Of a stretch of 64,000 nt of DNA, positions 24,312 to 33,304 are shown one piece after another (within the stretch, counting starts at the first letter, position 1; every line of letters starts with the position of its first letter). The stretch is from positions 806,001 through 870,000 of the forward strand of contig NZ_CP006271.1 of assembly GCF_000737595.1 (NCBI RefSeq). The letters run 5' to 3'. The stretch is from Synechococcus sp. KORDI-52. Its GTDB lineage: Bacteria > Cyanobacteriota > Cyanobacteriia > PCC-6307 > Cyanobiaceae. A program made the position numbers and the translations under genes. Below the pieces are notes generated by a model. That model searched no databases. It was not told the DNA's origin and saw only the letters and a program-made list of their open reading frames with translations.

Positions 24312-25477
24312 GGCAGCAGGGCATCGATCGCTGCTGCCATTCTCAGGCCTCCACCAGCTTCCCCGAGGCGCCATTTGGCCTCCTCTCGGCATTGCTGTTG
24401 CAAGCCAGGATCCCGTCGCGCACGATCCAGCAGAGCCATGGCCAGCTCCGCCGTTTCCTCCAGAGCCTCACGGCTGCCACTCTCTCCGTTGGCGCAGAAC
24501 ACCGTGGGCCCCAGCAGGCGCCGTTGGGCTTCAGCGAATGCCGCTGTGAATTGCGGCCCTTGGCCCGGCACCTGCAGCACTGGTTTGGCCAGGCCCACGG
24601 CCTGCTCGATGGCGGTGCCCGCCATGCCGATCACCAGATCGCTGTGCTGCAGCACGGCACGGAAGGCCCCGCGGCGAACGTTGATCGCCCGGGCCCCCTC
24701 ACGTTCCAGCACGCTGTTTTCCAAGTGCCAACCGCTCCTGTGGCTGAGCCGCTGCAGGCTGTTGTCATCCAGGCTGGACACCAAGGCCAGATCCACGCTG
24801 CAGATCGGAGAGGAGGGCATCAGCTCGATCAGCAGCAGCAGTTGCTGCAGGTTCTGCTCCAGTTCCGGTCGGCGGCTGCCAGGAAGCAGCGCGATGCGCT
24901 GGGTGCTGCTGGGCACCGGGGCGTCCGCTGTGAGCACCGAATCCATGAATGGATTGCCCAGGAAGGTCACCGACCTTTGCAGTTGCCTGCTGAGATCCTC
25001 GGCGGTGCGTTGATCGCGGCTGTACACCGCTTTGAACCGGCGGCTTTTCAGCAGCGTGGCGCAGGGCCAGGGCAGGCGCAGCGTTCCTTCGTAATGGCTG
25101 GAGTAGGCCACCAGGTAAGTCGCCACAGGACGGCGGCTGAGCCATGCCGCCATCACGGGAATCACATCTCCCACAACCAGGATCAGATCAAAGCGACGCC
25201 GGTGCCGCAGCAGACGCGTCAGGCGTCGGAGCAGATACAGCACTTGCCCCTGAAAGATCTCGGTGAGGCGACCGCGAAGGCTGGTGTAACCAATGCCGCC
25301 AGTGCTGAATTCATGGCTGCGTCCCAGCAGTGGCACGCCGGCTTTTTGGTAGGCGCTGCCAAGGCCCACCAGTGGGAGCGCCTGCACCCTGTGGCCTTGC
25401 TGCTGAAGCTCCTGGGCCAGCAGGGCGCCGGAGAGGTCTTCGCCATGGCCATTGCTCAGCAGCAGGATGCGTGCCAT
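24308..25477 (-). CDS. Lipid-A-disaccharide synthase-related protein (TIGR03492)
   Basis: About 389 residues with a GT-B-like fold related to LpxB but a distinct, mainly cyanobacterial and plant family. Visible: ARILLLSNGHGEDLSGALLA at the N-terminus (the nucleotide-loop region), LILVVGDVIPVMAA, TYLVAYSSHYEG, FLGNPFMDSV, IALLPGSRRPELEQNL, and the donor-site VIGMAGTAIEQAVGL and PGQGPQF motifs. Function is unknown; a glycolipid glycosyltransferase is a reasonable inference. ATG 25477 is chosen over 25498 because the alignment starts at MARILLL. Confidence 0.88.
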   Translation of the reverse strand: MARILLLSNGHGEDLSGALLAQELQQQGHRVQALPLVGLGSAYQKAGVPLLGRSHEFSTGGIGYTSLRGRLTEIFQGQVLYLLRRLTRLLRHRRRFDLILVVGDVIPVMAAWLSRRPVATYLVAYSSHYEGTLRLPWPCATLLKSRRFKAVYSRDQRTAEDLSRQLQRSVTFLGNPFMDSVLTADAPVPSSTQRIALLPGSRRPELEQNLQQLLLLIELMPSSPICSVDLALVSSLDDNSLQRLSHRSGWHLENSVLEREGARAINVRRGAFRAVLQHSDLVIGMAGTAIEQAVGLAKPVLQVPGQGPQFTAAFAEAQRRLLGPTVFCANGESGSREALEETAELAMALLDRARRDPGLQQQCREEAKWRLGEAGGGLRMAAAIDALLP

Positions 25478-25491
25478 CGCCGAAGAGCCCC

Positions 25492-25659
25492 TCACCACAT
25501 CCAGGTGCTCGGGTCCGGGATGCCGTTGGCGCGCCTGGCCAGTTGCAACCGTCGCGCTTCGCCGGCCAGGCGTTCCTGCCGCAATAGAGCCGAACGATCC
25601 GCTGGAGGCCGCACGCGAACCTGGGACGGCAGACGGGTGATGGTCCAGGTGGCTGTCAT
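25492..25659 (-). CDS. Candidate small basic protein, 55 aa
   Basis: An ATG-initiated frame of 55 codons, MTATWTITRLPSQ..., rich in Arg (about 12) with a helical middle (DRSALLRQERLAGEARRLQLARRANG) of alternating charged and hydrophobic residues, ending STWMW. It fills the 200-base gap upstream of the LpxB-like gene, ends 14 bases before it, and is on the same strand, which favours a real gene. No Shine-Dalgarno and no recognised family. Confidence 0.5.
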   Translation of the reverse strand: MTATWTITRLPSQVRVRPPADRSALLRQERLAGEARRLQLARRANGIPDPSTWMW

Positions 25660-25695
25660 GCAGGGGCTGTCATGCAGTCAGAGTGAGCTTTTGGA

Positions 25696-26115
25696 TCAGA
25701 GCTCTAGCCAGGCTTTCACTTTTTCGAGGGCCTTCCAGCCGGGTTTGCGCTCGAGCCCGTCGGCGATCGAGGCTTTGAGTTCGCTGGACACCTCTGGGGC
25801 CAGGGTCATCACCTGCTGCACCACCTGGATGTGGTCGCGCACGCCCTTGGATTGGGTCTCCAGCAAGGCAAGGCTCAGGTTGATTCTGGCCTGGGGGTCC
25901 TGGCCGTTGAGTTTCACAGCGAAGCGTGCTGACCGCAGCGCTTCCTCCGGCTGGTCGCAGAGCAGCTGCAGCCAGGCCAGACAGGTCCAGCCCGCCGATT
26001 GGCGAGGAGCAGCTTCGACGATGCGGGCGAAATCAGGGAGCACCTCGTTGGCAGCGGCGCCGGCCTGATAGCGCGCCATGGCCTGCTCAAACAGGCTGTC
26101 CTGGGAAGTCTCCAT
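25696..26115 (-). CDS. TPR-like protein, unknown role
   Basis: 139 residues, wholly helical, with spaced TPR-type positions (SAGWTCLAWLQLLCDQPEEALRSARFAVKLNGQDPQARINLSLALLE). Two to three repeat units are visible; there is no signal peptide or membrane segment. TPR proteins of this kind usually act as adaptors. It lies between the IscA/SufA-like gene (49 bases away) and the small gene on the same strand. Partner unknown. Confidence 0.82.
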   Translation of the reverse strand: METSQDSLFEQAMARYQAGAAANEVLPDFARIVEAAPRQSAGWTCLAWLQLLCDQPEEALRSARFAVKLNGQDPQARINLSLALLETQSKGVRDHIQVVQQVMTLAPEVSSELKASIADGLERKPGWKALEKVKAWLEL

Positions 26116-26164
26116 CAGCAGGGAGAAGGCAGTGGTCTCCCCTCAGATTCCCATGTGGCTTCGC

Positions 26165-26557
26165 TCACACGGCGAAGGAGCTGCCGCAGCCGCAGGTCTG
26201 GCTGGCGTTGGGGTTGGTGAAGTTGAAGCCGCCACCGATCAGGGCGGTGCTGAAGTCCAGCTGCATTCCGTAGATATAGAGCAGGCTTTTCGGATCGCAG
26301 ATCACCCGGAAGCTCTGGCCATCAGCCGCCACGTAGTCGTAGGTCTCGTCGTCGTCGAGGGTGTCTGAGGCGGGCACGAAATCCATCGTGTAGCTCATGC
26401 CGCTGCAGCCTCCGGAGCGGACCCCGACGCGCAGCACCTGGTTGTCGCCCTGTTCGCCGCACAGCTTCGCCAGCTGCTGCATCGCCGGTTCGGTGATCAG
26501 GATGCCCTTGCCGTCTTTGGCGGTATGGGCCGGCGCGGTTTCGGGGGTGGAGGTCAT
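26165..26557 (-). CDS. IscA/SufA/HesB iron-sulfur assembly protein
   Basis: 130 residues. The A-type carrier fold is shown by the three cluster-ligand cysteines in the family positions: GGCSGM (about residue 50) and the C-terminal CGCG pair (about 123-125). The family segments [12 protein letters not shown], the middle acidic DDDETY stretch and [11 protein letters not shown] are present. Cyanobacteria have one or more such proteins for Fe-S delivery to photosystem I and other targets. An N-terminal Thr/Ala-rich extension of about 18 residues precedes the domain. It is divergent from zds. Confidence 0.94.
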   Translation of the reverse strand: MTSTPETAPAHTAKDGKGILITEPAMQQLAKLCGEQGDNQVLRVGVRSGGCSGMSYTMDFVPASDTLDDDETYDYVAADGQSFRVICDPKSLLYIYGMQLDFSTALIGGGFNFTNPNASQTCGCGSSFAV

Positions 26558-26580
26558 GGTCGACGCAGGCTCGTGTCCTC

Positions 26581-26606
26581 ACTCTATGAACGCTCATACA
26601 TAGAGT
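26581..26606. promoter_or_regulatory. Inverted repeat in the sufA-like/zds divergent promoter
   Basis: ACTCTATG (26581-26588) and CATAGAGT (26599-26606) are perfect inverted arms with a 10-base spacer, inside which TATGA-acgc-TCATA forms a nested palindrome. It lies in the 70-base gap between divergent genes. This looks like a transcription-factor operator; the factor is unknown to me. Confidence 0.5.
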
Positions 26607-26627
26607 CGCTTCAGTTGACCAGATCTT

Positions 26628-28094
26628 GTGCAGGTCGCGATCGTTGGTTCCGGCCTCGCCGGTCTTTCCGCTGCAGTGGACCTCGTGGACGCAGGCCATG
26701 AGGTGAATCTCTACGAAGCCCGCCCCTTCATGGGCGGCAAGGTGGGCAGCTGGGTGGATGAGGGGGGCAACCACATCGAGATGGGGCTGCACGTTTTCTT
26801 CTTCAACTACGCCAACCTCTTCGCGCTGATGCGCAAGGTGGGGGCGTTCGAGAATCTTCTGCCGAAGCAGCACACGCACCTGTTCGTAAACAAGGGCGGC
26901 GACTTGCGGGAGCTGGATTTCCGCTTCCCCATCGGTGCGCCGTTCAACGGCCTCAAGGCGTTCTTCACCACCCCGCAGCTCAGCTGGATTGACAAGCTGC
27001 GCAATGCCCTGGCCCTGGGCACCAGCCCGATCGTCCGGGGTCTGGTGGATTACGAAGGGGCGATGCGCACCATCCGAGCTCTCGACTCCGTCAGCTTTCA
27101 GGATTGGTTTGTGGGCCATGGCGGCAGCCCAGAAAGCATCCGGAGGATGTGGAATCCCATTGCCTACGCCCTGGGCTTCATCGACTGCGAGGCCATCTCC
27201 GCCCGCTGCATGCTCACCATCTTCATGATGTTTGCGGCCAAGACGGAAGCCTCCAAACTCAATCTGCTGAAGGGATCACCCCACCGCTGGCTCACGGGCC
27301 CGATCCTCGATTACATCCAGAAGCGTGGCGGCAAGTTGCATCTGCGTCACCGGGTGAAGCAGGTGGAGTACAGCGAGGCTGAATCCCCTGAAATCACTGG
27401 CCTTCTGCTGGGAACGCCCGAAGGAGACATCCGTGTTGAGGCCGATGCCTACCTGGCAGCCTGTGATGTCCCCGGGATCCAGAAGCTGTTGCCCGAGGCC
27501 TGGAACCGATACCCCCAGTTCGAGGCGATTCATCAGCTGGAGGCCGTGCCGGTGGCCACCGTTCAGCTTCGCTACGACGGCTGGGTGACCGAGCTGGGCG
27601 ATGGTCAGGACGCCCAGCGCCGGGATGTGGCCACACCCACTGGGCTCAACAACCTGCTGTACACGGCTGATGCCGATTTCAGCTGCTTTGCCGATCTGGC
27701 TCTGGCCAGTCCGGAGGACTACCGCAAGGAGGGAGAAGGCTCCCTGCTCCAGTGCGTGCTCACCCCAGGTGATCCCTGGATTCCAAAGTCGGTGGATGAG
27801 ATCGTGGCCCACACCGACCGTCAGGTGCGTGAGCTGTTCCCCTCGTCCCGCAACCTCAAGCTCACGTGGAGCAATGTGGTCAAATTGGCCCAGTCGCTGT
27901 ATCGGGAAGCTCCGGGCATGGAGCCCTACCGCCCTGCGCAGCGCACGCCGATCCGTAATTTCTTTTTGGCCGGCAGCTACACCCGCCAGGACTACATCGA
28001 TTCGATGGAGGGAGCCACGATGAGTGGGCATCTGGCGGCGGCAGCCATTCTTGATCAGCCTGTGAAGCTGGCCACCAATGCGGCGGTGGCCTGA
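26628..28094 (+). CDS. zds: Zeta-carotene desaturase
   Basis: 488-residue plant-type desaturase (CrtQ) that converts zeta-carotene to lycopene at the membrane, passing electrons to plastoquinone. The N-terminal FAD Rossmann motif is [17 protein letters not shown], followed by the Glu-Arg dinucleotide contact region ([18 protein letters not shown]). The middle has the [18 protein letters not shown] helix, and the C-terminal FAD end is [23 protein letters not shown] start at 26628. Its TGA shares one base with the next ATG (TGATG), indicating coupling. Confidence 0.96.
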   Translation: MQVAIVGSGLAGLSAAVDLVDAGHEVNLYEARPFMGGKVGSWVDEGGNHIEMGLHVFFFNYANLFALMRKVGAFENLLPKQHTHLFVNKGGDLRELDFRFPIGAPFNGLKAFFTTPQLSWIDKLRNALALGTSPIVRGLVDYEGAMRTIRALDSVSFQDWFVGHGGSPESIRRMWNPIAYALGFIDCEAISARCMLTIFMMFAAKTEASKLNLLKGSPHRWLTGPILDYIQKRGGKLHLRHRVKQVEYSEAESPEITGLLLGTPEGDIRVEADAYLAACDVPGIQKLLPEAWNRYPQFEAIHQLEAVPVATVQLRYDGWVTELGDGQDAQRRDVATPTGLNNLLYTADADFSCFADLALASPEDYRKEGEGSLLQCVLTPGDPWIPKSVDEIVAHTDRQVRELFPSSRNLKLTWSNVVKLAQSLYREAPGMEPYRPAQRTPIRNFFLAGSYTRQDYIDSMEGATMSGHLAAAAILDQPVKLATNAAVA

Positions 28095-28531
28095 TGGGAC
28101 GCTGGCTCGAACACACGGTCACCGCCGAGGTGCGGGCACCGGCCGCCAGGGTCTGGGAGGTCTGGAGTGATCTCGAAGCGATGCCCCGTTGGATGCGCTG
28201 GATTGAGTCGGTCAAGCCCCTTGATGATCCCGATCTCACCGACTGGACTCTGGCGGCTCAAGGTTTCCGCTTCAGCTGGAAAGCCAGGATCACCCAGCGG
28301 GTCGAAGCCCAGCAGCTGCATTGGGAATCCGTGGGGGGACTCCCCACCAAGGGGGCCGTGCGCTTTTACCCCGAAGCCGACGACCGCACGGTGGTCAAGC
28401 TGAGCGTGACCTACGAATTGCCGAGGGTCTTGGCACCGCTCATGGAACCCAGCATCCTGGGGGGAATTGTGACCAAGGAGCTGCAGGCGAATCTTGATCG
28501 TTTCCGTGACCTGGTGGAAGCAGGCGTCTAA
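28094..28531 (+). CDS. SRPBCC (START/cyclase-like) domain protein
   Basis: 145 residues of a helix-grip fold: HTVTAEVRAPAARVWEVWSDLEAMPRWMRWIESV at the N-terminal strand-helix, then repeated strands, ending in a long C-terminal helix (KELQANLDRFRDLVEA). Such proteins bind hydrophobic ligands. It overlaps zds by one base and so is probably co-translated. The pairing suggests a carotenoid or other lipid ligand, but that is inference. Confidence 0.9.
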   Translation: MGRWLEHTVTAEVRAPAARVWEVWSDLEAMPRWMRWIESVKPLDDPDLTDWTLAAQGFRFSWKARITQRVEAQQLHWESVGGLPTKGAVRFYPEADDRTVVKLSVTYELPRVLAPLMEPSILGGIVTKELQANLDRFRDLVEAGV

Positions 28532-28997
28532 GCGCTGTTTGGCTCCTGTTGCTGCGCTGGTTTTTTTGGGTGGCTGTGGACAGGACACCCCAACGGCCAC
28601 CGCACTGCCTCCGGCGCCAGTGCAGCCCGCGTTGCCCGAAACATCCGCTCCCACAGCCCCAGCTATCGGGCTGATTCCTTTGCCTTCGATCGCAGAGGTG
28701 CAGCAGGCTGCACCCGGGGGACGGGCTGATCCGTTCAGTCCCCTCTCCATGTCTGATGGGCAGGCCGATTCGACACTGACCCTCACGGGCATTCTCACTG
28801 TGGGGAATCAGCAGAGAGCTCTTGTGACCTCCGCCGCTGGTACTGGAGTGATCTGCGTTGGCGCTCAGGGCCGCTGCGGGGCGGACGTTCCAATGGTTCT
28901 TCCAACAGGATTGTCGGTTCTCAGCATCGATGTGGAGCGGGGCTGCATCCACCTGGCGCTCAATGGTGAGCCTCAGGCTCCCGTCTGCATGGCCTGA
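28506..28997 (+). CDS. Putative lipoprotein with PilP/GspC-like features
   Basis: About 163 residues from the GTG at 28506 (TTG 28494 is also possible). The start K-R-C-L followed by LAPVAALVFLGGC-GQD gives a short signal peptide with an LGGC lipobox, so the mature protein would be lipid-anchored. A Pro/Ala-rich linker follows. The C-terminal part (RADPFSPLS, STLTLTGILTVGNQQRALV, ICVGAQGRCGADVP) looks like a small beta-domain, and the DPF and LTGI features resemble PilP/GspC pilus proteins. That similarity is weak and inferred. It overlaps the SRPBCC gene by 26 bases and convergent hemD by 25. Confidence 0.62.
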   Translation: MTWWKQASKRCLAPVAALVFLGGCGQDTPTATALPPAPVQPALPETSAPTAPAIGLIPLPSIAEVQQAAPGGRADPFSPLSMSDGQADSTLTLTGILTVGNQQRALVTSAAGTGVICVGAQGRCGADVPMVLPTGLSVLSIDVERGCIHLALNGEPQAPVCMA

Positions 28998-29770
28998 GCA
29001 CAGGCGTCGGCCAAACCCTCGAGATCGTGGGGATCGGCCTCAGCATCCACCCGGCCGAAGCATTGGCGGCAGCTGCGGCTGGTCTGGGGGCCAATCGAAA
29101 TCACCTTCACTCCCTCCAACCGTTCAGCCCAGCCTGGGCCGAAGCGTTGTTCCAGCAGCTGCGCGGTGTGCTCCGCTGTCTTGCCGCTGCTGAAGGCGAT
29201 GGCATCGACCTTGCCTTCCTCAAGAGCGATCGCTGTTGGCTCCGGCATCGCGGCGGGGCAGCCGGACTCATAGGCCGCCACCTCCACCACCCGCACCCCC
29301 GCTTCACCAAAGGCGTCCGCCAGCAGGGTGCGACCACCGCTCTGCACCCGTGGCAGGAGCATCTTGAGACCCCATCCCGACACTGGGAAGTGATCGATCA
29401 AACTGTCGGCCACGAAGCTCGGCGGCACGAAATCAGCGGCCGCCCCTAGGTCGTCCAGCACTTGCGCTGTTTTGCGGCCCACCGCCGCAATCTTGAGACT
29501 GGCGGGGCGCCTGGCCAGGCAACGGCCAAGGCGTTGCAGCCGCTGTTCCACGGCCTGCACGCCATTGGCACTGGAGAACACCAGCCAGTGAAAGCTCTCC
29601 AAGTCCTCGAGGGCGTCATCCAGCGGCCCCCAGTGGTCGGGGGGGGTGATCACAAGGGCAGGAAGGTCCAGCACCGTTGCTCCCCGCTGCTCCAGAAGTT
29701 GGCGCGCGGCCCCCTGCTGGTCGGCCGCGCGGGTGACGACCACCGTTCGGTTGTGCAAGGGATGGCTCAA
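28973..29770 (-). CDS. hemD: Uroporphyrinogen-III synthase
   Basis: 265 residues. HemD closes and inverts hydroxymethylbilane to uroporphyrinogen III, the branch point for haem, chlorophyll and bilins. The family is poorly conserved in sequence, but the pattern is clear: TVVVTRAADQQGAARQLLEQRGA at the N-terminus, FSSANGVQAV in the first domain, a two-domain layout, then FSSGKTAEH and ISIGPQTSRSCRQ in the second. Length is normal. Its start overlaps the stop of the GT2-TPR gene by 4 bases (ATGA), an unexpected pairing. Confidence 0.92.
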   Translation of the reverse strand: MSHPLHNRTVVVTRAADQQGAARQLLEQRGATVLDLPALVITPPDHWGPLDDALEDLESFHWLVFSSANGVQAVEQRLQRLGRCLARRPASLKIAAVGRKTAQVLDDLGAAADFVPPSFVADSLIDHFPVSGWGLKMLLPRVQSGGRTLLADAFGEAGVRVVEVAAYESGCPAAMPEPTAIALEEGKVDAIAFSSGKTAEHTAQLLEQRFGPGWAERLEGVKVISIGPQTSRSCRQCFGRVDAEADPHDLEGLADACAQAMQTGA

Positions 29771-30969
29771 GCGACCGCCTCCCCGTCCAGCTTCACGACC
29801 CCCTGCACCTGTTCCCGGAGCTGGTCGGCCGCGTCGGATTGGCCCTGTGCCTGAAGCAGGCTGATGGCGCGGATGAAGCTGCTGCGGGCGGCATCAATGT
29901 TGCCGCCCAGCAACTGCGCAACGGCATTGTTCTGATGGCACGCAGCGTTGTTGGGATCCAGAGCGAGTGCGCGCCCGTAGGCCTCCAGGGCCGAGGCGAG
30001 GTCGCCGCGCCGCCGTTGCATCAGTCCCAGGTTGTACCAGGCGAGGGCCACTTCTGGAGCCCGCTGGGTGGCGGTTTGGGTGAGGCTGATCGCTTCCTCC
30101 AGGTTGCCCTGCTCCATCAGTCGCGCCGCCAGGTTGAGGCGGGCTCCAAGACTCACCCGTGTGTCCAGGGGAATCTCCAGGGCTTGCCTGTAGCAGCTCA
30201 CCGCCTGGTCGGGATCACTGGAGGTCAGGGCCAATCCCAGGTGCAGCAGCAGTTCATAGCGTTCGGCACCGGCTGAACCGCACTGCTTCAGGCCGTTTTG
30301 AAGCAAGGGAATGGCGTCTTCGTTTTTGCCCTCACTGATCAACAGTCCCCCGAGCTTGGCGCTGGCGTAAGGATCACCGGGACGCTCCTGCAGATCAGCT
30401 TCCATGGCCTGCCGCAGCCGATCGGCCTTGTCGCTGCCCGCCAGCAGTTCCGGTCGGTAGCCGTCATGGAGGATTGCCGGCTCACTGCAGTCGGCGATGC
30501 GCCATTGGGGTTCCGCGTCCAGCAGGGCGCGAACGCTGTCGTCGATCATCGAGTGGTAAGGGCGGCTCCACCGGATCGAGGGGTGGCGGCGGAACAGACG
30601 ACTGACGCTGGAATAGGGCGCCATTGCAGCTCCGACCTCGTAGCGCAGCAGGTTGATCACCAGCACATCGGGCTGGGCCATCAGGGCTTTGAGTGCGGGG
30701 ATGGCCTCAGGACGAAGCTGCTCGTCCGCGTCCAGCACCAGAACCCAGTCACCGTTGAGAAACCCCAGGGCCTGGTTCCGGGCTGGCGCGAAGTCCCCCG
30801 GCCAGCTGATCTGTTCAACCCGGGCTCCAGCCGCCTCGGCAATGCCCACCGTCGCATCGGTGGAGCCGGTGTCCACCACCACCATCTCGTCGGCAAAGCC
30901 CTGCACGGAGGACAGACATTCCCCGAGACGCGCTTCTTCATCGCGCACGATCATCGAGAGGCTGAGCAT
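29767..30969 (-). CDS. GT2 glycosyltransferase fused to TPR repeats
   Basis: 400 residues. N-terminal GT-A domain (about 1-200): LSLSMIVRDEEARLGECLSSV, VVDTGSTDATVGIA, and the metal-binding DADEQ in WVLVLDADEQLRPE. The C-terminal half is TPR units (KLGGLLISEGKNEDAIPLLQNGLKQ, LAWYNLGLMQRRRGDLASALEAYGRALALDPNNAA), ending in a coiled helix. There is no membrane segment. This fusion occurs widely in bacteria as a cytoplasmic, presumably protein- or carrier-modifying, transferase. Substrates unknown. It is coupled to hemD by an ATGA overlap. Confidence 0.9.
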   Translation of the reverse strand: MLSLSMIVRDEEARLGECLSSVQGFADEMVVVDTGSTDATVGIAEAAGARVEQISWPGDFAPARNQALGFLNGDWVLVLDADEQLRPEAIPALKALMAQPDVLVINLLRYEVGAAMAPYSSVSRLFRRHPSIRWSRPYHSMIDDSVRALLDAEPQWRIADCSEPAILHDGYRPELLAGSDKADRLRQAMEADLQERPGDPYASAKLGGLLISEGKNEDAIPLLQNGLKQCGSAGAERYELLLHLGLALTSSDPDQAVSCYRQALEIPLDTRVSLGARLNLAARLMEQGNLEEAISLTQTATQRAPEVALAWYNLGLMQRRRGDLASALEAYGRALALDPNNAACHQNNAVAQLLGGNIDAARSSFIRAISLLQAQGQSDAADQLREQVQGVVKLDGEAVA

Positions 30970-31034
30970 GACCGGCCGGCTGGAAGTTGGCGCGAGATTA
31001 GATGCGGTTGGCCGGTGCGGTTGGTTGGCTGTGG

Positions 31035-32651
31035 TCAGTCGGTGAAGGCACCGCCGCCACCCCCCGCTGTAGCAGTAGGGAACAGTGCGGTGAGCACCTG
31101 GCGCTGGGCTTCCTGCATCTGGCCGGCGGAATAGGCGGCAGGGCAGCTGTTGGGCAGAAGCGGCTGCAGGCTGTCCCAGAGGTAAGGGCTGCCGTAGACC
31201 ACCACTCCGGCCAGGCGGTTGAGGTCGGCCAGTTGTTGGATCGCTGCGGCCCAGGGTTCTTGGGCATCCCGCCCGGCGCGGAAGGGGTTGCCCCGCAGGA
31301 ACAGCTGCAGCAGCACCGCTCCGTCGCCGAAACGGTCCAAAGCCAGGGGGGCCTCCGGCTGGCCGCTCCAGGGCGACAGGCCCTTGCCATGCAGCACGAT
31401 CGAGCGAAATCCTTGTGCTTCCGGGATGCGCAGGGCCGGTGACCAGCCGCTGAGGGCGGCTGCGCTGGGCACCATGGCATCCACACGCACCAGGTTGATT
31501 CCTGCCTGCGGGTGAACTGCTGCATCGCTGACCGTGATGCTGTGGCGCACCAGCTCAGCCTCAAGGGCTTGCTCGGCTGCGGTGGCCATCGGATCTGAAG
31601 GGGTGATGGTGGGGCTCGATGCCAGCGCATCGGCCCGGCGCTGCAGGCTCTCCTCCAACCTCGAGAGGCAAAGCCGCCCACTGCTGAAACCGTCGCAGAG
31701 ACCATCGATAGCGGCATCCGCATCCCCCGGCATCAGGATCAGGTCGGCCCCGGCTTCAAAGGCCAACACAGCTGCTTCGGCAGCGCCGTGCCGTGCGCTG
31801 ATCGCTTCCATCACGAGGGCATCGGTCACCACCAGCCCGTTGAACCCCATCTGGCGCCGCAGCAGATCGGTGAGTACGGCTTTGGAGAGGGTCGCCGGCT
31901 GCTGTGGATCCAGTTCCGGCAGCACCAGATGGGCCGTCATCACGCTGTCCACACCGGCGGCAATGGCGGCCCGAAAGGGCGGCAGTTCGATCTGATTGAG
32001 CCGTTCGCGGCTGTGGGGCAGCACCGGCAGGTCCAGGTGGGAGTCGCTGGTGGTGTCGCCGTGACCGGGAAAGTGCTTGGCGCATCCGAGAACACCCGCT
32101 TGCTTCAGGCCCCCCAGGAAGGCCACAGCCAGGGCGCTGGCACTGTTGGGATCTTCGCCCCAGGCCCGCACATTGATCACCGGGTTGGCGGGGTTGTTAT
32201 TGACGTCGCACACCGGGCCCAGCACCCAGTTCAGGCCACAGCGGCGAGCCTGTTCGCCGGTGCAGCGGCCATAGCGTTCACTCAAAATCAAGGCCCGTTC
32301 GGGGTCCCGCTGGTGGAGACGCCCGAGGGCCAGGGGCGGCACCAGCCAGCTGGCCCCCTCGAAGCGCTGACCCACGCCCTCTTCCACGTCGGCGCAGAAC
32401 AGCAACCGATGCTCACTCCAGCCCTGCAGTTGCTGGGTGCGCTGCTGCAGCTCCACGGCGCTGCCCCCCAGCAGGATCACGCCGCCAACACCTTCCTGCA
32501 GCAAACGCTGCAGTTCGCTGTTCGGAAGCTCCCACTGCGGGTAGCGACGCTGCTGGTCGCTCAGATGACCACTGGCCCGAAGCACCAGCAGCTCCGCCAC
32601 TTGGCGCCGCAGGCTGTCTGCCCCTGGATGGTCAGTCGCCGGGCTGTTCAT
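31035..32651 (-). CDS. Family 3 glycoside hydrolase (NagZ-like)
   Basis: About 538 residues. The GH3 TIM barrel shows the diagnostic loop [19 protein letters not shown] (about 190-210) and the catalytic Asp in [11 protein letters not shown] (about 275). This loop is typical of beta-N-acetylglucosaminidases such as NagZ, which release GlcNAc from peptidoglycan fragments. The C-terminal ~170 residues form a second domain that standard NagZ lacks, as in longer GH3 enzymes. No signal peptide is evident, so it is probably cytoplasmic. ATG 32651 gives a 20-base overlap with rbfA; in-frame ATGs at 32654 and 32672 also exist. Confidence 0.9.
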   Translation of the reverse strand: MNSPATDHPGADSLRRQVAELLVLRASGHLSDQQRRYPQWELPNSELQRLLQEGVGGVILLGGSAVELQQRTQQLQGWSEHRLLFCADVEEGVGQRFEGASWLVPPLALGRLHQRDPERALILSERYGRCTGEQARRCGLNWVLGPVCDVNNNPANPVINVRAWGEDPNSASALAVAFLGGLKQAGVLGCAKHFPGHGDTTSDSHLDLPVLPHSRERLNQIELPPFRAAIAAGVDSVMTAHLVLPELDPQQPATLSKAVLTDLLRRQMGFNGLVVTDALVMEAISARHGAAEAAVLAFEAGADLILMPGDADAAIDGLCDGFSSGRLCLSRLEESLQRRADALASSPTITPSDPMATAAEQALEAELVRHSITVSDAAVHPQAGINLVRVDAMVPSAAALSGWSPALRIPEAQGFRSIVLHGKGLSPWSGQPEAPLALDRFGDGAVLLQLFLRGNPFRAGRDAQEPWAAAIQQLADLNRLAGVVVYGSPYLWDSLQPLLPNSCPAAYSAGQMQEAQRQVLTALFPTATAGGGGGAFTD

Positions 32652-33054
32652 CATTGCCTGGCTGTTGATCACTCCCCGGTGGAATGTCGCCCCGCTGCTG
32701 CCGTTCGTCTTCGAGGCGATTCAGCAGTCCCAGCACAGAGGTGCCGCGCTCCAGCCCTCGATCCAGCTGGAACACCACTTCGGGGGCGCGCCTCATCTGC
32801 AGCCGTCGCCCCAGTTCTCCCCGCAGGAAGCCGCTGGCGGCCTGAAGCCCCTCGAGCACCTGGTCGCGCTCCTGAGCTTCCCCAAACACGCTCACGTAGA
32901 TCTTGCAGTGCTGCAGATCGCCGGACACTTCCACTTCGGTGATGCTCACCATGCCTTGATGCACCCGTTCGTCCCGGATGCCGTTGATCATCAGTTCACT
33001 GACTTCTTTGCGGATCAGGGCGGCCACCCGCTCCACTCGACGCCCCTGTGCCAT
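32632..33054 (-). CDS. rbfA: Ribosome-binding factor A
   Basis: 140 residues with the RbfA KH-like fold: [48 protein letters not shown], and [22 protein letters not shown]. RbfA is needed for maturation of the 30S subunit and 16S rRNA processing, and for cold growth. A Gln/Pro/Gly-rich tail extends the C-terminus. ATG 33054 shares one base with the stop of the DUF751 gene, which marks them as a coupled pair. The frame stays open upstream to 33279 but the first 75 codons lack family resemblance. Confidence 0.95.
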   Translation of the reverse strand: MAQGRRVERVAALIRKEVSELMINGIRDERVHQGMVSITEVEVSGDLQHCKIYVSVFGEAQERDQVLEGLQAASGFLRGELGRRLQMRRAPEVVFQLDRGLERGTSVLGLLNRLEDERQQRGDIPPGSDQQPGNDEQPGD

Positions 33055-33260
33055 CACGCCATCGGTGTTGAATTCACCATGGCACGCAGCACCAAGGTGA
33101 GGCTGATTCCACCGCTGATCAAGGCGCCGATCAAGGCCACGGCCGTGACGGGATTGCTCCGGCGTGCGGCCAGGGGTTCGGCGACGGAGTTCATCACTCC
33201 AAGGGTGAAGGCCACCAGGTAGCGCGGGTAGCGGGAGACGTTGAGGAAAAACTCCCGCAT
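33054..33260 (-). CDS. DUF751 small membrane protein
   Basis: 68 residues with two predicted transmembrane helices. The family pattern is visible: [28 protein letters not shown] and [26 protein letters not shown]. It is found beside rbfA in cyanobacteria and in plastid lineages (Ycf33-like proteins). Function unknown. Its stop overlaps the rbfA ATG by one base. Confidence 0.88.
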   Translation of the reverse strand: MREFFLNVSRYPRYLVAFTLGVMNSVAEPLAARRSNPVTAVALIGALISGGISLTLVLRAMVNSTPMA

Positions 33261-33304
33261 GGTTCTGGCGCGCTCGCAAATCTGCTGGCTACTCTGCCGG
33301 GCCC

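Noticed and set aside
24392-26068. 558-codon plus-strand frame across the LpxB-like gene and its neighbours
   Set aside because: It spans several real minus-strand genes and an intergenic gap, with Gln/His-rich low-complexity product.
26581-26606. SmtB/ArsR-type metal-regulator operator
   Set aside because: The TGA-N4-TCA spacing differs from the TGAA-N6-TTCA core of those operators, so I leave the regulator unnamed.
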